64,000 nucleotides of DNA from Granulicella pectinivorans (lineage in GTDB: Bacteria > Acidobacteriota > Terriglobia > Terriglobales > Acidobacteriaceae). Below, in pieces: positions 43,133-50,586 of the stretch. Location: assembly GCF_900114625.1 (NCBI RefSeq), contig NZ_FOZL01000001.1, positions 930,001-994,000 on the forward strand. The letters run 5' to 3'. Under the pieces are notes generated by a model. It saw only the letters and a program-made list of their open reading frames with translations, was not told the DNA's origin and ran no database searches. The position numbers and the translations under genes are program-made. Each line of letters starts with the position of its first letter. The stretch's first letter is position 1.

Positions 43133-44248
43133 ATGAACGGTATGCGGTACAGGTTGCTGGTGGCGATGGTTCTGGTTGGGCAGGCGGGCGGGCAGACGCT
43201 GGCGCATAAGAACTGGGCCGGGTCGGGGATGTCGGCGCAGAGCTGGTGGGAGCGGGCGGTGTTTTGCCGGGTGAGCGAAGGCGCGACGCTGAAGCAGGCC
43301 GAGGCGCAGATGGACCGGATGCAGGCTATGGGGTGCGACGCGGTGGTGCTGAGTCCGCTGGGGGCCGGGAGTACGCCGGTCGATGCGAAGCTTGGATCGA
43401 TTGAGGACGCGGATGCTCTGATCGAGGATGTCGGCCACCGGAAGATGCGGCTGGTGCTCGACCTGGCGCTGGCGGGAGCCACGGAGGAGGAGCTGACCGG
43501 GCGGATGAGGCTTTGGCTGAATCGGGGCGTTGCTGGTTTTGTGCTGGTGGGGCAGCCGGTGGATCCGGGGATGGTCAAGAGGCTGCGGCAGGTGGTGGCG
43601 GGCGCGTTGGGGGTGAGGGTGCTGATCGGCGATGGCGCGGTGCCGGATGCGCAGATGATGGTGAGGCACCTGGGTGGTGGGGTGGCGGCGGTGCGGGCGG
43701 AGCTTGCGGGTGCGAGTGGGCCGGTGGTGCTGTCGGGGAGTGTTGGCGCGGCCAAGGTTTCGGCGGCGGTTTTGCTGGGCAACGGTGCGGCGGCAGAGCT
43801 GCCGGTGGAGGCGGGGCATGCTGGGCTGAAGGCGAAGCGGGCGTTCTCGGCCGATGAGCTGATGCTTTGGGTTCCGGTGGGGGATGCGAGCCTGGTGAAG
43901 CAGGATGAGGCCGGGTATGCCGCGATGACGGCCTGGGACGCGAAGCTGGTCGAGCTGCACCATGGCCATGAGGCTCTGCGGACCGGGCAGGCTACGTATC
44001 TGGATCATGATGCGCAGGGCGTGCTGGCGTGGGTGGTGAAGGGGCGCGTGGGGGTGGCTCCGGCGATCGTGCTTTGCAATCTCTCGGGTAAGCCGGTGAA
44101 GGTGGCGCTGCGGGCGGAGGTGAAGGCGCTGGGGGTGAAGGGCGGGTATCTGCGGCCGTTGCTGCGGTCGGAGGAGGGGAAGAACTATCCTTCGCTGGAT
44201 GGGGTGGAGCTGGGGGTGGATGAGGTTTTGGTGGGGGAGATTCGGTAA
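43133..44248 (+). CDS. Degenerate alpha-amylase (GH13)-like secreted protein
   Basis: A 371-residue protein with a signal peptide (MNGMRYRLLVAMVLVGQAGG). Segments recall the GH13 alpha-amylase/trehalose synthase group: WWERAVFCRVS near the start, QMDRMQAMGCDAVVLSPL (the usual beta-2 entry), LVLDLAL, and a C-terminal cap with ELHHGHEALRTGQATYLD and VLCNLSGKPVKV. The catalytic motifs of the middle barrel (the nucleophile Asp in GxRxD, the acid Glu, and NHD) are not visible, so it is probably inactive and may bind or sense glucans. Start chosen at ATG 43133 because the signal peptide begins there; 43142 is possible. It follows TonB receptor 4 after a terminator. Confidence 0.6.
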   Translation: MNGMRYRLLVAMVLVGQAGGQTLAHKNWAGSGMSAQSWWERAVFCRVSEGATLKQAEAQMDRMQAMGCDAVVLSPLGAGSTPVDAKLGSIEDADALIEDVGHRKMRLVLDLALAGATEEELTGRMRLWLNRGVAGFVLVGQPVDPGMVKRLRQVVAGALGVRVLIGDGAVPDAQMMVRHLGGGVAAVRAELAGASGPVVLSGSVGAAKVSAAVLLGNGAAAELPVEAGHAGLKAKRAFSADELMLWVPVGDASLVKQDEAGYAAMTAWDAKLVELHHGHEALRTGQATYLDHDAQGVLAWVVKGRVGVAPAIVLCNLSGKPVKVALRAEVKALGVKGGYLRPLLRSEEGKNYPSLDGVELGVDEVLVGEIR

Positions 44249-44293
44249 CGGCAGGGAGTAGGTTCGTGAGCTGGGAGCTTGGTAGCGATCGGC

Positions 44294-45460
44294 TTAGGGC
44301 TTAGAAGGGTACGGGTAGGCGGCGTAGACGCGCTCGAAGACGGCGTCCCAGGTGCAGGTTTCGGCGTAGTCGCGAGCTGCGATGCGCATCCGGGCGAGGC
44401 GGGGTGGGTCGTTGAGGAGAGACGCGATGGACTGGGGGAAGTCTGCGTCCTGGGCGATGTAGCCGGTCTCATGGTCGCGGACGATGTACTTGGGGCCTCC
44501 GTCGGGGGTGACGATGGCGGGGACGCCGGAGGCCAAGGCTTCGAGGACTACGTTGCCGAAGGTGTCGGTGTGGGAGGGGAAGACGAGGAGATCCATGTTG
44601 GCGTAGGCGTTGGCGAGTGCCTGGCCGCGGAGGACACCGGCAAAGTCGGCGTTGGGGAGGGCCGCCTTGAGGGACTGCTCTTCGGCACCCTGGCCAATGA
44701 TGAGGAAGCGGACGCTGCGATGGGTAAGGGCGGTCAGTTCGCGGGCGATGACAGGCAACAGCGCTACGTTCTTTTCGACGGAGAGGCGGCCGACGAAGCC
44801 GAGGATGATCGTCGGGTCCCCGGCTGGGCGGGTGCGATGTTGGGGCGAGAAGAGGACGGTGTCGACGCCGCGCTGCATGAGGTGACAGGGGCGGTGGGTG
44901 GTGGCTTCGAGCATACGGCAGAGCTCGGCGTTGGGGGCGAAGAGGACCTTCGCTAAGCCATAGAAGCGGGCGGTGGCGGCGAGGGCCGAGGACTCGATGG
45001 CGTGGTCGATGCCAGGGTGCAGGCGGGAGGTGAGCCAGGCGAGGCGACGGGCGGCGTACTCGTGCACGTTGGTGTGCCAGGAGGCGGCGAGGGGGATGCC
45101 GAGCTTCCAGGCGAAGTAGGCTCCGAAGATGCCGAGCTCGGAGGGGCCGGTGATGTGGATGACGTCGGGGGAAAAGGCGCGGAGGGTGCGGGCGATGAGC
45201 GAGGCGTAGCGGAAGAAGAGGGGGTCGAAGAAGAGGTCTTTCTCCATCTGGATGGAGATGCGGCTGCGGGGCAGTTCGAGGGTTTGGAGATTGCCTTCGG
45301 TCTCGAAGAGGTACTGGCGGGGCCTGGATCCGGAGGCGCGCACGCAGAGGAACGGGAGGTCGCGGCGCTGGGCGAAGGACACGAAGTTGCGGCTGGTGTG
45401 GGCGACGCCGTTGACTTCGTGGAAGGAGTCCGGAAAGTAGGCGACGCGAGGCGGGCGCAT
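44294..45460 (-). CDS. GT4-type glycosyltransferase
   Basis: A 388-residue GT-B glycosyltransferase. The N-terminal domain begins VAYFPDSFHEVNGVAHTSR, as in the GT4 subfamily of mannosyl- and glucosyltransferases acting on lipid or membrane-linked acceptors, and includes DVIHITGPSELGIFG and ASWHTNVHEYAARR. The C-terminal nucleotide-sugar domain has ILGFVGRLSVEKN, FLIIGQGAEEQSLK and PSHTDTFGNVVLEALASGVP, which includes the conserved donor-binding E(x7)E-like region. It probably acts in glycolipid or exopolysaccharide synthesis. It converges with the GH13-like gene 45 bases away and is divergent from the MerC-like gene. Confidence 0.88.
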   Translation of the reverse strand: MRPPRVAYFPDSFHEVNGVAHTSRNFVSFAQRRDLPFLCVRASGSRPRQYLFETEGNLQTLELPRSRISIQMEKDLFFDPLFFRYASLIARTLRAFSPDVIHITGPSELGIFGAYFAWKLGIPLAASWHTNVHEYAARRLAWLTSRLHPGIDHAIESSALAATARFYGLAKVLFAPNAELCRMLEATTHRPCHLMQRGVDTVLFSPQHRTRPAGDPTIILGFVGRLSVEKNVALLPVIARELTALTHRSVRFLIIGQGAEEQSLKAALPNADFAGVLRGQALANAYANMDLLVFPSHTDTFGNVVLEALASGVPAIVTPDGGPKYIVRDHETGYIAQDADFPQSIASLLNDPPRLARMRIAARDYAETCTWDAVFERVYAAYPYPSKP

Positions 45461-45517
45461 GGTGTGTCTAGCCTACCGGTTTTTCTTTGCAGTGGCGTGT
45501 CGTCGATGGCGGCTGGA

Positions 45518-45523
45518 TAGAAT
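45518..45523 (+). promoter_or_regulatory. Predicted -10 box of the MerC-like gene (leaderless type)
   Basis: TAGAAT ends 6 bases before the ATG at 45530, with GAACCG between and no Shine-Dalgarno. Confidence 0.4.
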
Positions 45524-45529
45524 GAACCG

Positions 45530-45958
45530 ATGAGCTTGGAAGCACGTGTTTCAACGAATGGTTCGCGGGTATGGGCGGACAGGATGGGTGTGTGGACGTC
45601 GGCCCTGTGTGTCGTCCATTGCCTGCTTACGCCGGTGTTGCTCTCTTCTTCGGCGATCCTGGCGCACTTTCTTCCGGCGGAGGAGAAGACGCATCGCAGT
45701 CTGGCTGTGCTGGTGGCGCTGTTTGGCACGATGGCGCTGATTGCGGGGTTTCGCCGGCATCGGCGGGCTACGGTGCTGGTGTTGATGATGGGTGGGCTGG
45801 GGTGTATCGCGGGGTCGGCGTGGTTTGGCGACAGGCTGCCCTCGCATGCGTATGAGGTGGCGGTCACGATGATGGGCAGCGCGCTGATGATCGCTGCCCA
45901 CCGGTTGAATCACACGTTCTGCAAGTCCTGTGCGTGCTCTTCGGGCTGTCAGGCCTGA
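45530..45958 (+). CDS. MerC-domain membrane protein
   Basis: A 142-residue protein with about four hydrophobic segments. DRMGVWTSALCVVHCLLTP is the MerC domain signature, in which the CxxxHC pair lies in the first helix. MerC proteins transport mercury in mer operons, but most stand-alone chromosomal MerC-domain proteins have no proven substrate. The C-terminus has an extra cysteine cluster, CKSCACSSGC, that could bind a soft metal. No merR, merA or merP is nearby. Its last 10 bases overlap the tail of the convergent PHP gene. Confidence 0.85.
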   Translation: MSLEARVSTNGSRVWADRMGVWTSALCVVHCLLTPVLLSSSAILAHFLPAEEKTHRSLAVLVALFGTMALIAGFRRHRRATVLVLMMGGLGCIAGSAWFGDRLPSHAYEVAVTMMGSALMIAAHRLNHTFCKSCACSSGCQA

Positions 45959-47157
45959 CGAGGGGCGAGTCGCTTGCCCTGCATGTCGGCGGCGCTCTGG
46001 CGGTCGTTCCAGGCCATGCGAAGGGTATGGGAGACGGGACGGGCCCCGAGGAGGCGGACGGCGCTGAGGATCATGCTGAGGTAGCGGGGCGCGTGGGGGT
46101 CGGGCCAGAGGGTGGAGAGCTTGACCATGTCGCCGTTGGCGTTGGGGTGGAAGACGCGCTCGTCCCAGTTCTGGGTGCCCTCGGGGAAGTGGGGGTGGTT
46201 GCGGATGGCGTCGAGGGTGGACTGGAGAATGCGGTGCTTCCAGGGTTCGGCGTACTGGGGCATGAAGAGGACGTGGGACTGGCGCTCGACGCGGAGCTCG
46301 TGGACGAAGTCGTTGAAGGTCCTGGCGCGGGAGAGATTGACGTTGGCGTTGGGCTCGATGCCGTGGCGGTCGCCGCCGGAGAGGACGAGCTGGTTCCAGC
46401 GCTCGGCGAGGGCGGTGACTTCGCGGTTTTCATCCCAGTTGCGGAGGCCGTTGAGCTCAAGCGCGTGGCAGTACTGACCGTGGAGGGCGAGGAAGTCGTT
46501 GACGAGGAACTGGTGCTTCGCGGCACCGATGCGATAGAGATCCCAGAGCGGGTGGTTGAAGACGATGAGGACCTGCGGGATGGCGGCGAGCTCGGCGAGG
46601 AGGTCGTTGAGGAGGGCGGGAGCGCGCTCTTCGACGGGGGTGGCGGTGAAGGCAGTGAAACGGGCCATCCACTCGGGGCCTTCGGCGGAGGGAAGGTTAT
46701 GGATGCCGAGGTGGAAGCAGGTTTTGCCGGCCTGGGGGTTGCCCTGGCAGTTGAAGGGGACGGTCCATTCGAGAGAGACCGGGATGTGGCGGGCGCTGGG
46801 GACGGCGCGGAGGAGCATGGGCGCGGAGATGTCGTCGTGGTCGGTGAGGGAGACGAGCGCGGGGAGGGCGAGCTTGTCTTCGATCTGGGATCGTTCGAGG
46901 TCGAAGGCGAGGCGCGGGGTGAGGGGCGGGGTCCAGAAGGCGCGGGCGTAGTCGGGCTTGATGCCGGAGATGCCCTCGCAGCGCGTTTCGAGCCAGCGAA
47001 GGATGGGCTGGAGGGGCTTCCAGTCGGTGGAGAGCTCGGCGATGAAGTCGAGGGTTTCACGGGACTGGCTGGTGTGGGAGTGCAGAGAGACGCCGGTGGC
47101 GAATGGCTTCGCGGCGTTCGGCTCGCGCCAGAGGTAGGATACGGTGGATTGGCTCAT
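45949..47157 (-). CDS. PHP-domain-like metal-dependent phosphoesterase
   Basis: A 402-residue soluble protein. GVSLHSHTSQSRE (His26, His28) and SLTDHDD (Asp106, His107, Asp108), plus a later FNHPLWD and SGGDRHG, follow the PHP-fold metal-site order. PHP proteins hydrolyse phosphoesters, for example in histidine synthesis or nucleotide turnover; the substrate here is unknown. The ATG at 47157 follows AGGAGGG. It overlaps the convergent MerC-like gene by 10 bases. Confidence 0.75.
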   Translation of the reverse strand: MSQSTVSYLWREPNAAKPFATGVSLHSHTSQSRETLDFIAELSTDWKPLQPILRWLETRCEGISGIKPDYARAFWTPPLTPRLAFDLERSQIEDKLALPALVSLTDHDDISAPMLLRAVPSARHIPVSLEWTVPFNCQGNPQAGKTCFHLGIHNLPSAEGPEWMARFTAFTATPVEERAPALLNDLLAELAAIPQVLIVFNHPLWDLYRIGAAKHQFLVNDFLALHGQYCHALELNGLRNWDENREVTALAERWNQLVLSGGDRHGIEPNANVNLSRARTFNDFVHELRVERQSHVLFMPQYAEPWKHRILQSTLDAIRNHPHFPEGTQNWDERVFHPNANGDMVKLSTLWPDPHAPRYLSMILSAVRLLGARPVSHTLRMAWNDRQSAADMQGKRLAPRQA

Positions 47158-47239
47158 GGGGGTTGCCCTCCTGCTTCTTCAGACAGGGCCAGTATCGGTG
47201 CTGTTCGTGACGGGAAGATGACTGCACCGAGAATGATGC

Positions 47240-47410
47240 TTCAATTGATGACTTTGTGGGTACCTATGTCGTGCCGGATGGGCCCGCTGCGCGCGGGGCG
47301 GTCGTTTCCACGCGTTTCTACTGCTTCGCGTGGCTCTTCCGTTGGTCGGGTGGAACTCCGCGCCGCCCGACGGCGGGCGTGCTGCTTGCGCGCAGCGGTC
47401 ATTCCGGCAG
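47240..47410. repeat. GC-rich structured intergenic element
   Basis: Between the serine hydrolase and PHP genes (262 bases without a gene), about 170 bases hold several inverted repeats: CGCCCG/CGGGCG near 47365, ACGCG.../CGCGT around 47320, and GCTGCGCGC with GCGCGCAGC-like arms at both ends. It starts just after the hydrolase stop codon. The pattern suggests a folded non-coding repeat unit, but there is no second copy in the window to prove it. Confidence 0.4.
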
Positions 47411-47419
47411 GAGATGCTG

Positions 47420-48838
47420 CTAGTTCAGTTTTTCGAGGACGAACTGGTCCAGCTTGCCGTCGTTCATGACGTAGATGAAGACGCCGATGGGTGCTCCGGT
47501 GCCTTGCACCTTGTAGAAGATGCCGGTCATGCCGCCGCGTTCGCTGCGGTTCAGAGGCTCGATGGACTGGATGGGGCCGAGCGGGGCGAGGCTGGTCTTG
47601 TAGTCGGCGATGACCTGATCGGTGAAGTAGAAGTTGAGATTGGGTGCGATCAGGCTGCGGTCGAGCTTGCCTTGCTGAAGTTGGGCGATCACGTTTTTGA
47701 CGAGGGCTTCGGCGGCGGGGTCGCGGGGGATGGGGGCCTTGGCCTCGGGGGCGAAGACGGCGGTCTCGACTGCCTGGGTGAGCGCGCTGGTGGAGCTTTC
47801 GGCGTTGGTGAGGATGGCGATGGCGATGCCTTCGGCGGGGTAGAGGGTGTTGAGCGAGACGAAGCCGTTGACCTCGCCGCCGTGGTCGATGAGGCGGCGG
47901 CCGTCGCGGACGCGGAGGAAGAAGCCCATGGCGTATCCGCTGCCCTTGCCGTCGGGGAGGGTGTACTCGGTTTGCAGGGTCTGCCAGGATTCTGGTTTGA
48001 GGATCTGGTGGTGGAGGACGACGGCGTTCCACTTGGCGAGGTCGCCGATGGGCATGGCAAGTTCGCCGGCTCCGAAGACGGTGCCTTTGCCCTCCTGGAT
48101 GGCAGGGCGTATGGGGCCGAAGCCGTTGCGGATGTAGCCTACGGGGACTGCGGGGACGCTGGGGCCGTCGAGGTCGATGGCGTGGGTGAGGCCGGCGGGG
48201 AGGAGGATGTTTTCGCGGAGGAACTGGAAGAAGGGTTCACCCGCTACTTTCTGGACGATGAGGCCGGCTAGGCCGTAGTTCGTGTTGGAGTATTGCCAGC
48301 GGGTGCCGGGGGCGAAGTCGAGGGGCTTGGCGGTCCACTCCTGGATGAGTTTGTAGGGGTCGATGGGAGCGGCCATCTCGGGGGTGAGGTAGTCCTCGGT
48401 GTAGTCGTCGGAGTAGCCGCTGACCTGGTTGAGGAGCATGCGGAGGGTGATTTCGCTGGAGTGGCCGAACTCGGGGAACCAGGTGGAGACGGGGTCGTCG
48501 AGGCGGAGCTTGCCGCGTTCGACGAGGACCATGACGGCGGCGGCGGTGAACTGTTTGGAGACGGAGCCGACGCGGTAGGGCATGTCAGGGGTGGCGGGGA
48601 CGGCGGGAGTGGTTTGCGCGAGGCCGAAGGCTCCGGTGTAGATGACCCTGCCGTCCCTGACGATGCCGATCTGGGCGCTGGGGGTGGCGGTCTGCTTGAG
48701 GACAGCCGGGATGGCGGCTTCGAGCCGGGCTTTGAGCCCGTCGGTCTGCTGTGTGTGCGCGGGGAGGGCGGTGAGGAGCAGGGAGGCTGCCGCGAGAAGG
48801 CGGCGGGACGGGATCCGTACGGCGGATGGGTTGACCAT
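47420..48838 (-). CDS. Secreted class C beta-lactamase-like serine hydrolase
   Basis: A 471-residue protein with a signal peptide (about 1-30, RRLLAAASLLLTALPAHT) and the full penicillin-binding/beta-lactamase-fold triad. These are SxxK at GSVSKQF (Ser92, Lys95), YxN at QYSNTNY (Tyr183, Asn185) and HGG at DHGGEVNGF (His319), replacing the KTG of true AmpC. This set is common to the esterase/D-aminopeptidase/penicillin-binding-like branch, so antibiotic resistance cannot be inferred. A C-terminal domain (about 370-471) resembles the extra beta-domain of such hydrolases. Start at ATG 48838; a TATAAC box 6 bases upstream hints at a very short leader. Confidence 0.88.
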   Translation of the reverse strand: MVNPSAVRIPSRRLLAAASLLLTALPAHTQQTDGLKARLEAAIPAVLKQTATPSAQIGIVRDGRVIYTGAFGLAQTTPAVPATPDMPYRVGSVSKQFTAAAVMVLVERGKLRLDDPVSTWFPEFGHSSEITLRMLLNQVSGYSDDYTEDYLTPEMAAPIDPYKLIQEWTAKPLDFAPGTRWQYSNTNYGLAGLIVQKVAGEPFFQFLRENILLPAGLTHAIDLDGPSVPAVPVGYIRNGFGPIRPAIQEGKGTVFGAGELAMPIGDLAKWNAVVLHHQILKPESWQTLQTEYTLPDGKGSGYAMGFFLRVRDGRRLIDHGGEVNGFVSLNTLYPAEGIAIAILTNAESSTSALTQAVETAVFAPEAKAPIPRDPAAEALVKNVIAQLQQGKLDRSLIAPNLNFYFTDQVIADYKTSLAPLGPIQSIEPLNRSERGGMTGIFYKVQGTGAPIGVFIYVMNDGKLDQFVLEKLN

Positions 48839-49128
48839 GTAGCTGTTATAGCGCGACTGTGCGGGTGTTGCCTGGGTTGTTACCCGATTGGCGGTGAGGA
48901 TTCCTCCCATATGGGGGGTTCCTGTTGGAGATGCTACCGCTTACGGTAGAAGAGCCTGGACGCGGTCGAGCATTTTTCCGTCCGGGTCCGATTTTTGATG
49001 GACGAGATTCGCGGACCGACCCGGCATGCGCGATTTTCCTGGGCGATGCGAGGGTTGCGGCGCAAACGAGGGTGTAGCGCATCAGTGGGTATGCTGGCGC
49101 GCTCTTGATCGCCTCTGGGACGATTACC
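48839..49128. other. Intergenic region with two perfect hairpins
   Basis: Between two minus-strand genes. Two stems are clear: CCTCCC (48903-48908) with GGGGGG (48913-48918) around ATAT, and CTACCG (48934-48939) with CGGTAG (48944-48949) around CTTA. Neither has a clear T-tract on the minus strand. No gene or RNA family is recognised. Confidence 0.4.
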
Positions 49129-49165
49129 ATGGACCGGGCCGCGAGAACCCGGTCCATCTTTTTGA
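49129..49165. terminator. Hairpin after the LOG-family gene
   Basis: A perfect 10-bp stem ATGGACCGGG (49129-49138) with CCCGGTCCAT (49148-49157). The T-tract CTTTTT is on the plus-strand side, although the gene that ends here reads on the minus strand, so true terminator function is uncertain. Confidence 0.45.
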
Positions 49166-49168
49166 CGT

Positions 49169-50143
49169 TTAGCGGGTGGTCGCGATGTCGGGGCCGAGGA
49201 GATCCTGGGCGGACGGGGCTGGTTCGGTGGGAACGCGGCCGTGTTGGGGCTCGCCCTCTGCTGCGGGATGGATGGAGGCAGCCAGGCCGGCCTGGAGCAT
49301 GGCGAAGGCCTGCTCGGGGGTGTCGGCGAACTGGAAGAGATCGGTGTCCTTGAAGGCGATGGCGCCTTTTTCGGCGAGGAGCTCCAGGTTGATGACGTTC
49401 TTCCAGTAGTCGGATCCGTAGATGATGATGGGGATCTGCTTGTCGAGCTTGTGGGTCTGGGCAAGGGTGAGGAGCTCGAACATCTCGTCGAGGGTGCCGA
49501 AGCCCCCGGGGAAGACGACCAGCGCCTTGGCGAGGTAGGCGAACCAGTACTTGCGCATGAAGAAGTACTTGAAGTTGAAGTTGAGGGCGGGTGTGACGTA
49601 GGGGTTGGGCTGCTGCTCGAAGGGCAGCTTGATGTTGAGGCCGATGGTCTTGCAGCCTGCCTCGTAGGCACCGCGGTTGGCGGCTTCCATGATGCCGGGG
49701 CCACCTCCGGAGGTGACGACGAAGCGGTGGCGTTTGCCGGGGAGGGTGCAGGCCCAACTGGCGACCATGTGGGCGAGGCGGCGCGCGTCTTCGTAGAAGC
49801 GGGCCATCTCGACGGCGGCGGCGGCGAGTTTGAGCTGTTGCTGCGAGGCCTGGCCTGCGGCGATCTCGTGGGGAGTGGCGGGCTGCTCGTTGGGCGGCGC
49901 GGGGTTGAGGGAGCCGGTGTTTTCGAGGAGCTCGAGGGCCTTGTTTGCCTCGTCGAGGGCGCGGAAGCGGGCGGAGCCGAAGAAGACGACGGTGTCCTGG
50001 ATGCGCTCGCGGCGGAAGCGGGCGAGGGGTTCCTGGTACTCGGCCATGATGCGGAGCATGCGGCCGTCCTGGGACTCGACAAAGTTCTTGTCTTCGAAGG
50101 CGAGGGGCGCGGAGACGAGCGGGGAGGGTGGGGGGATGGGCAT
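49169..50143 (-). CDS. LOG-family (lysine decarboxylase-like) nucleotide hydrolase
   Basis: A 324-residue protein with the LOG family signatures TSGGGPGIMEAAN and PGGFGTLDE. LOG proteins are phosphoribohydrolases that release free bases such as cytokinins from nucleoside monophosphates; they were long misannotated as lysine decarboxylases. It is longer than typical (about 190 residues), with an extra N-terminal region (1-90) of unknown role. Start at ATG 50143, four bases beyond the stop of the upstream small membrane gene, so the two are one operon. Confidence 0.88.
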   Translation of the reverse strand: MPIPPPSPLVSAPLAFEDKNFVESQDGRMLRIMAEYQEPLARFRRERIQDTVVFFGSARFRALDEANKALELLENTGSLNPAPPNEQPATPHEIAAGQASQQQLKLAAAAVEMARFYEDARRLAHMVASWACTLPGKRHRFVVTSGGGPGIMEAANRGAYEAGCKTIGLNIKLPFEQQPNPYVTPALNFNFKYFFMRKYWFAYLAKALVVFPGGFGTLDEMFELLTLAQTHKLDKQIPIIIYGSDYWKNVINLELLAEKGAIAFKDTDLFQFADTPEQAFAMLQAGLAASIHPAAEGEPQHGRVPTEPAPSAQDLLGPDIATTR

Positions 50144-50147
50144 TGTC

Positions 50148-50495
50148 TTAGTCTTTGTAGTCGCGGTAGTGGATGGCTTCGGAGATGCCGATCCAGATAT
50201 CGAGCAGGCCGAGGCCGGAGATGATGCCGCGCACGTATCCGTTATGGAGGATGTGGGCGAGGGTGGGACGGGCGGCGAGGAACATGTTGTGGTCCCAGAC
50301 GCGCGTCCACCAGGGCAGCACCGTGACCAGCACGCCGAGGTAGATGCAGAAGAGCACCAAGACAAAGAGGGAGACGCGCTGCAGCCAGATGGGGGCTCCG
50401 GGCGTTTCGTCGACGCGGCTGGGCAGGCCGGCGGATGCGGGGGCACCGGGGACCGTGCGTTGAGGCTCCGGAAATAGCTGTCTCTGTACCGCCAT
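50148..50495 (-). CDS. Small hypothetical membrane protein
   Basis: A 115-residue protein with a Pro-rich N-terminus (1-35), a strong membrane helix at about 42-62 (LFVLVLFCIYLGVLVTVLPW) and possibly a second hydrophobic stretch near 90-105. No family recognised. It precedes the LOG gene by four bases in the same operon, so a shared role is likely but unknown. Confidence 0.6.
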   Translation of the reverse strand: MAVQRQLFPEPQRTVPGAPASAGLPSRVDETPGAPIWLQRVSLFVLVLFCIYLGVLVTVLPWWTRVWDHNMFLAARPTLAHILHNGYVRGIISGLGLLDIWIGISEAIHYRDYKD

Positions 50496-50586
50496 TTGCC
50501 CTCATGTTGACGGTAACAGAGGGGTCCGGGGTGTGTCTTGGGGGTGAGGCGGTTCGGAAGCGCTCCGAGGATGCGAAAATGGGTTC

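Noticed and set aside
45934..47469. A 511-codon open frame on the plus strand
   Set aside because: Antisense to the PHP gene and beyond; Glu/Gly/Val repeats typical of shadow frames.
47420..48838. Calling the serine hydrolase an AmpC resistance enzyme
   Set aside because: It has SxxK and YxN but HGG in place of KTG, and the family is mostly esterases and peptidases; resistance is not supported.
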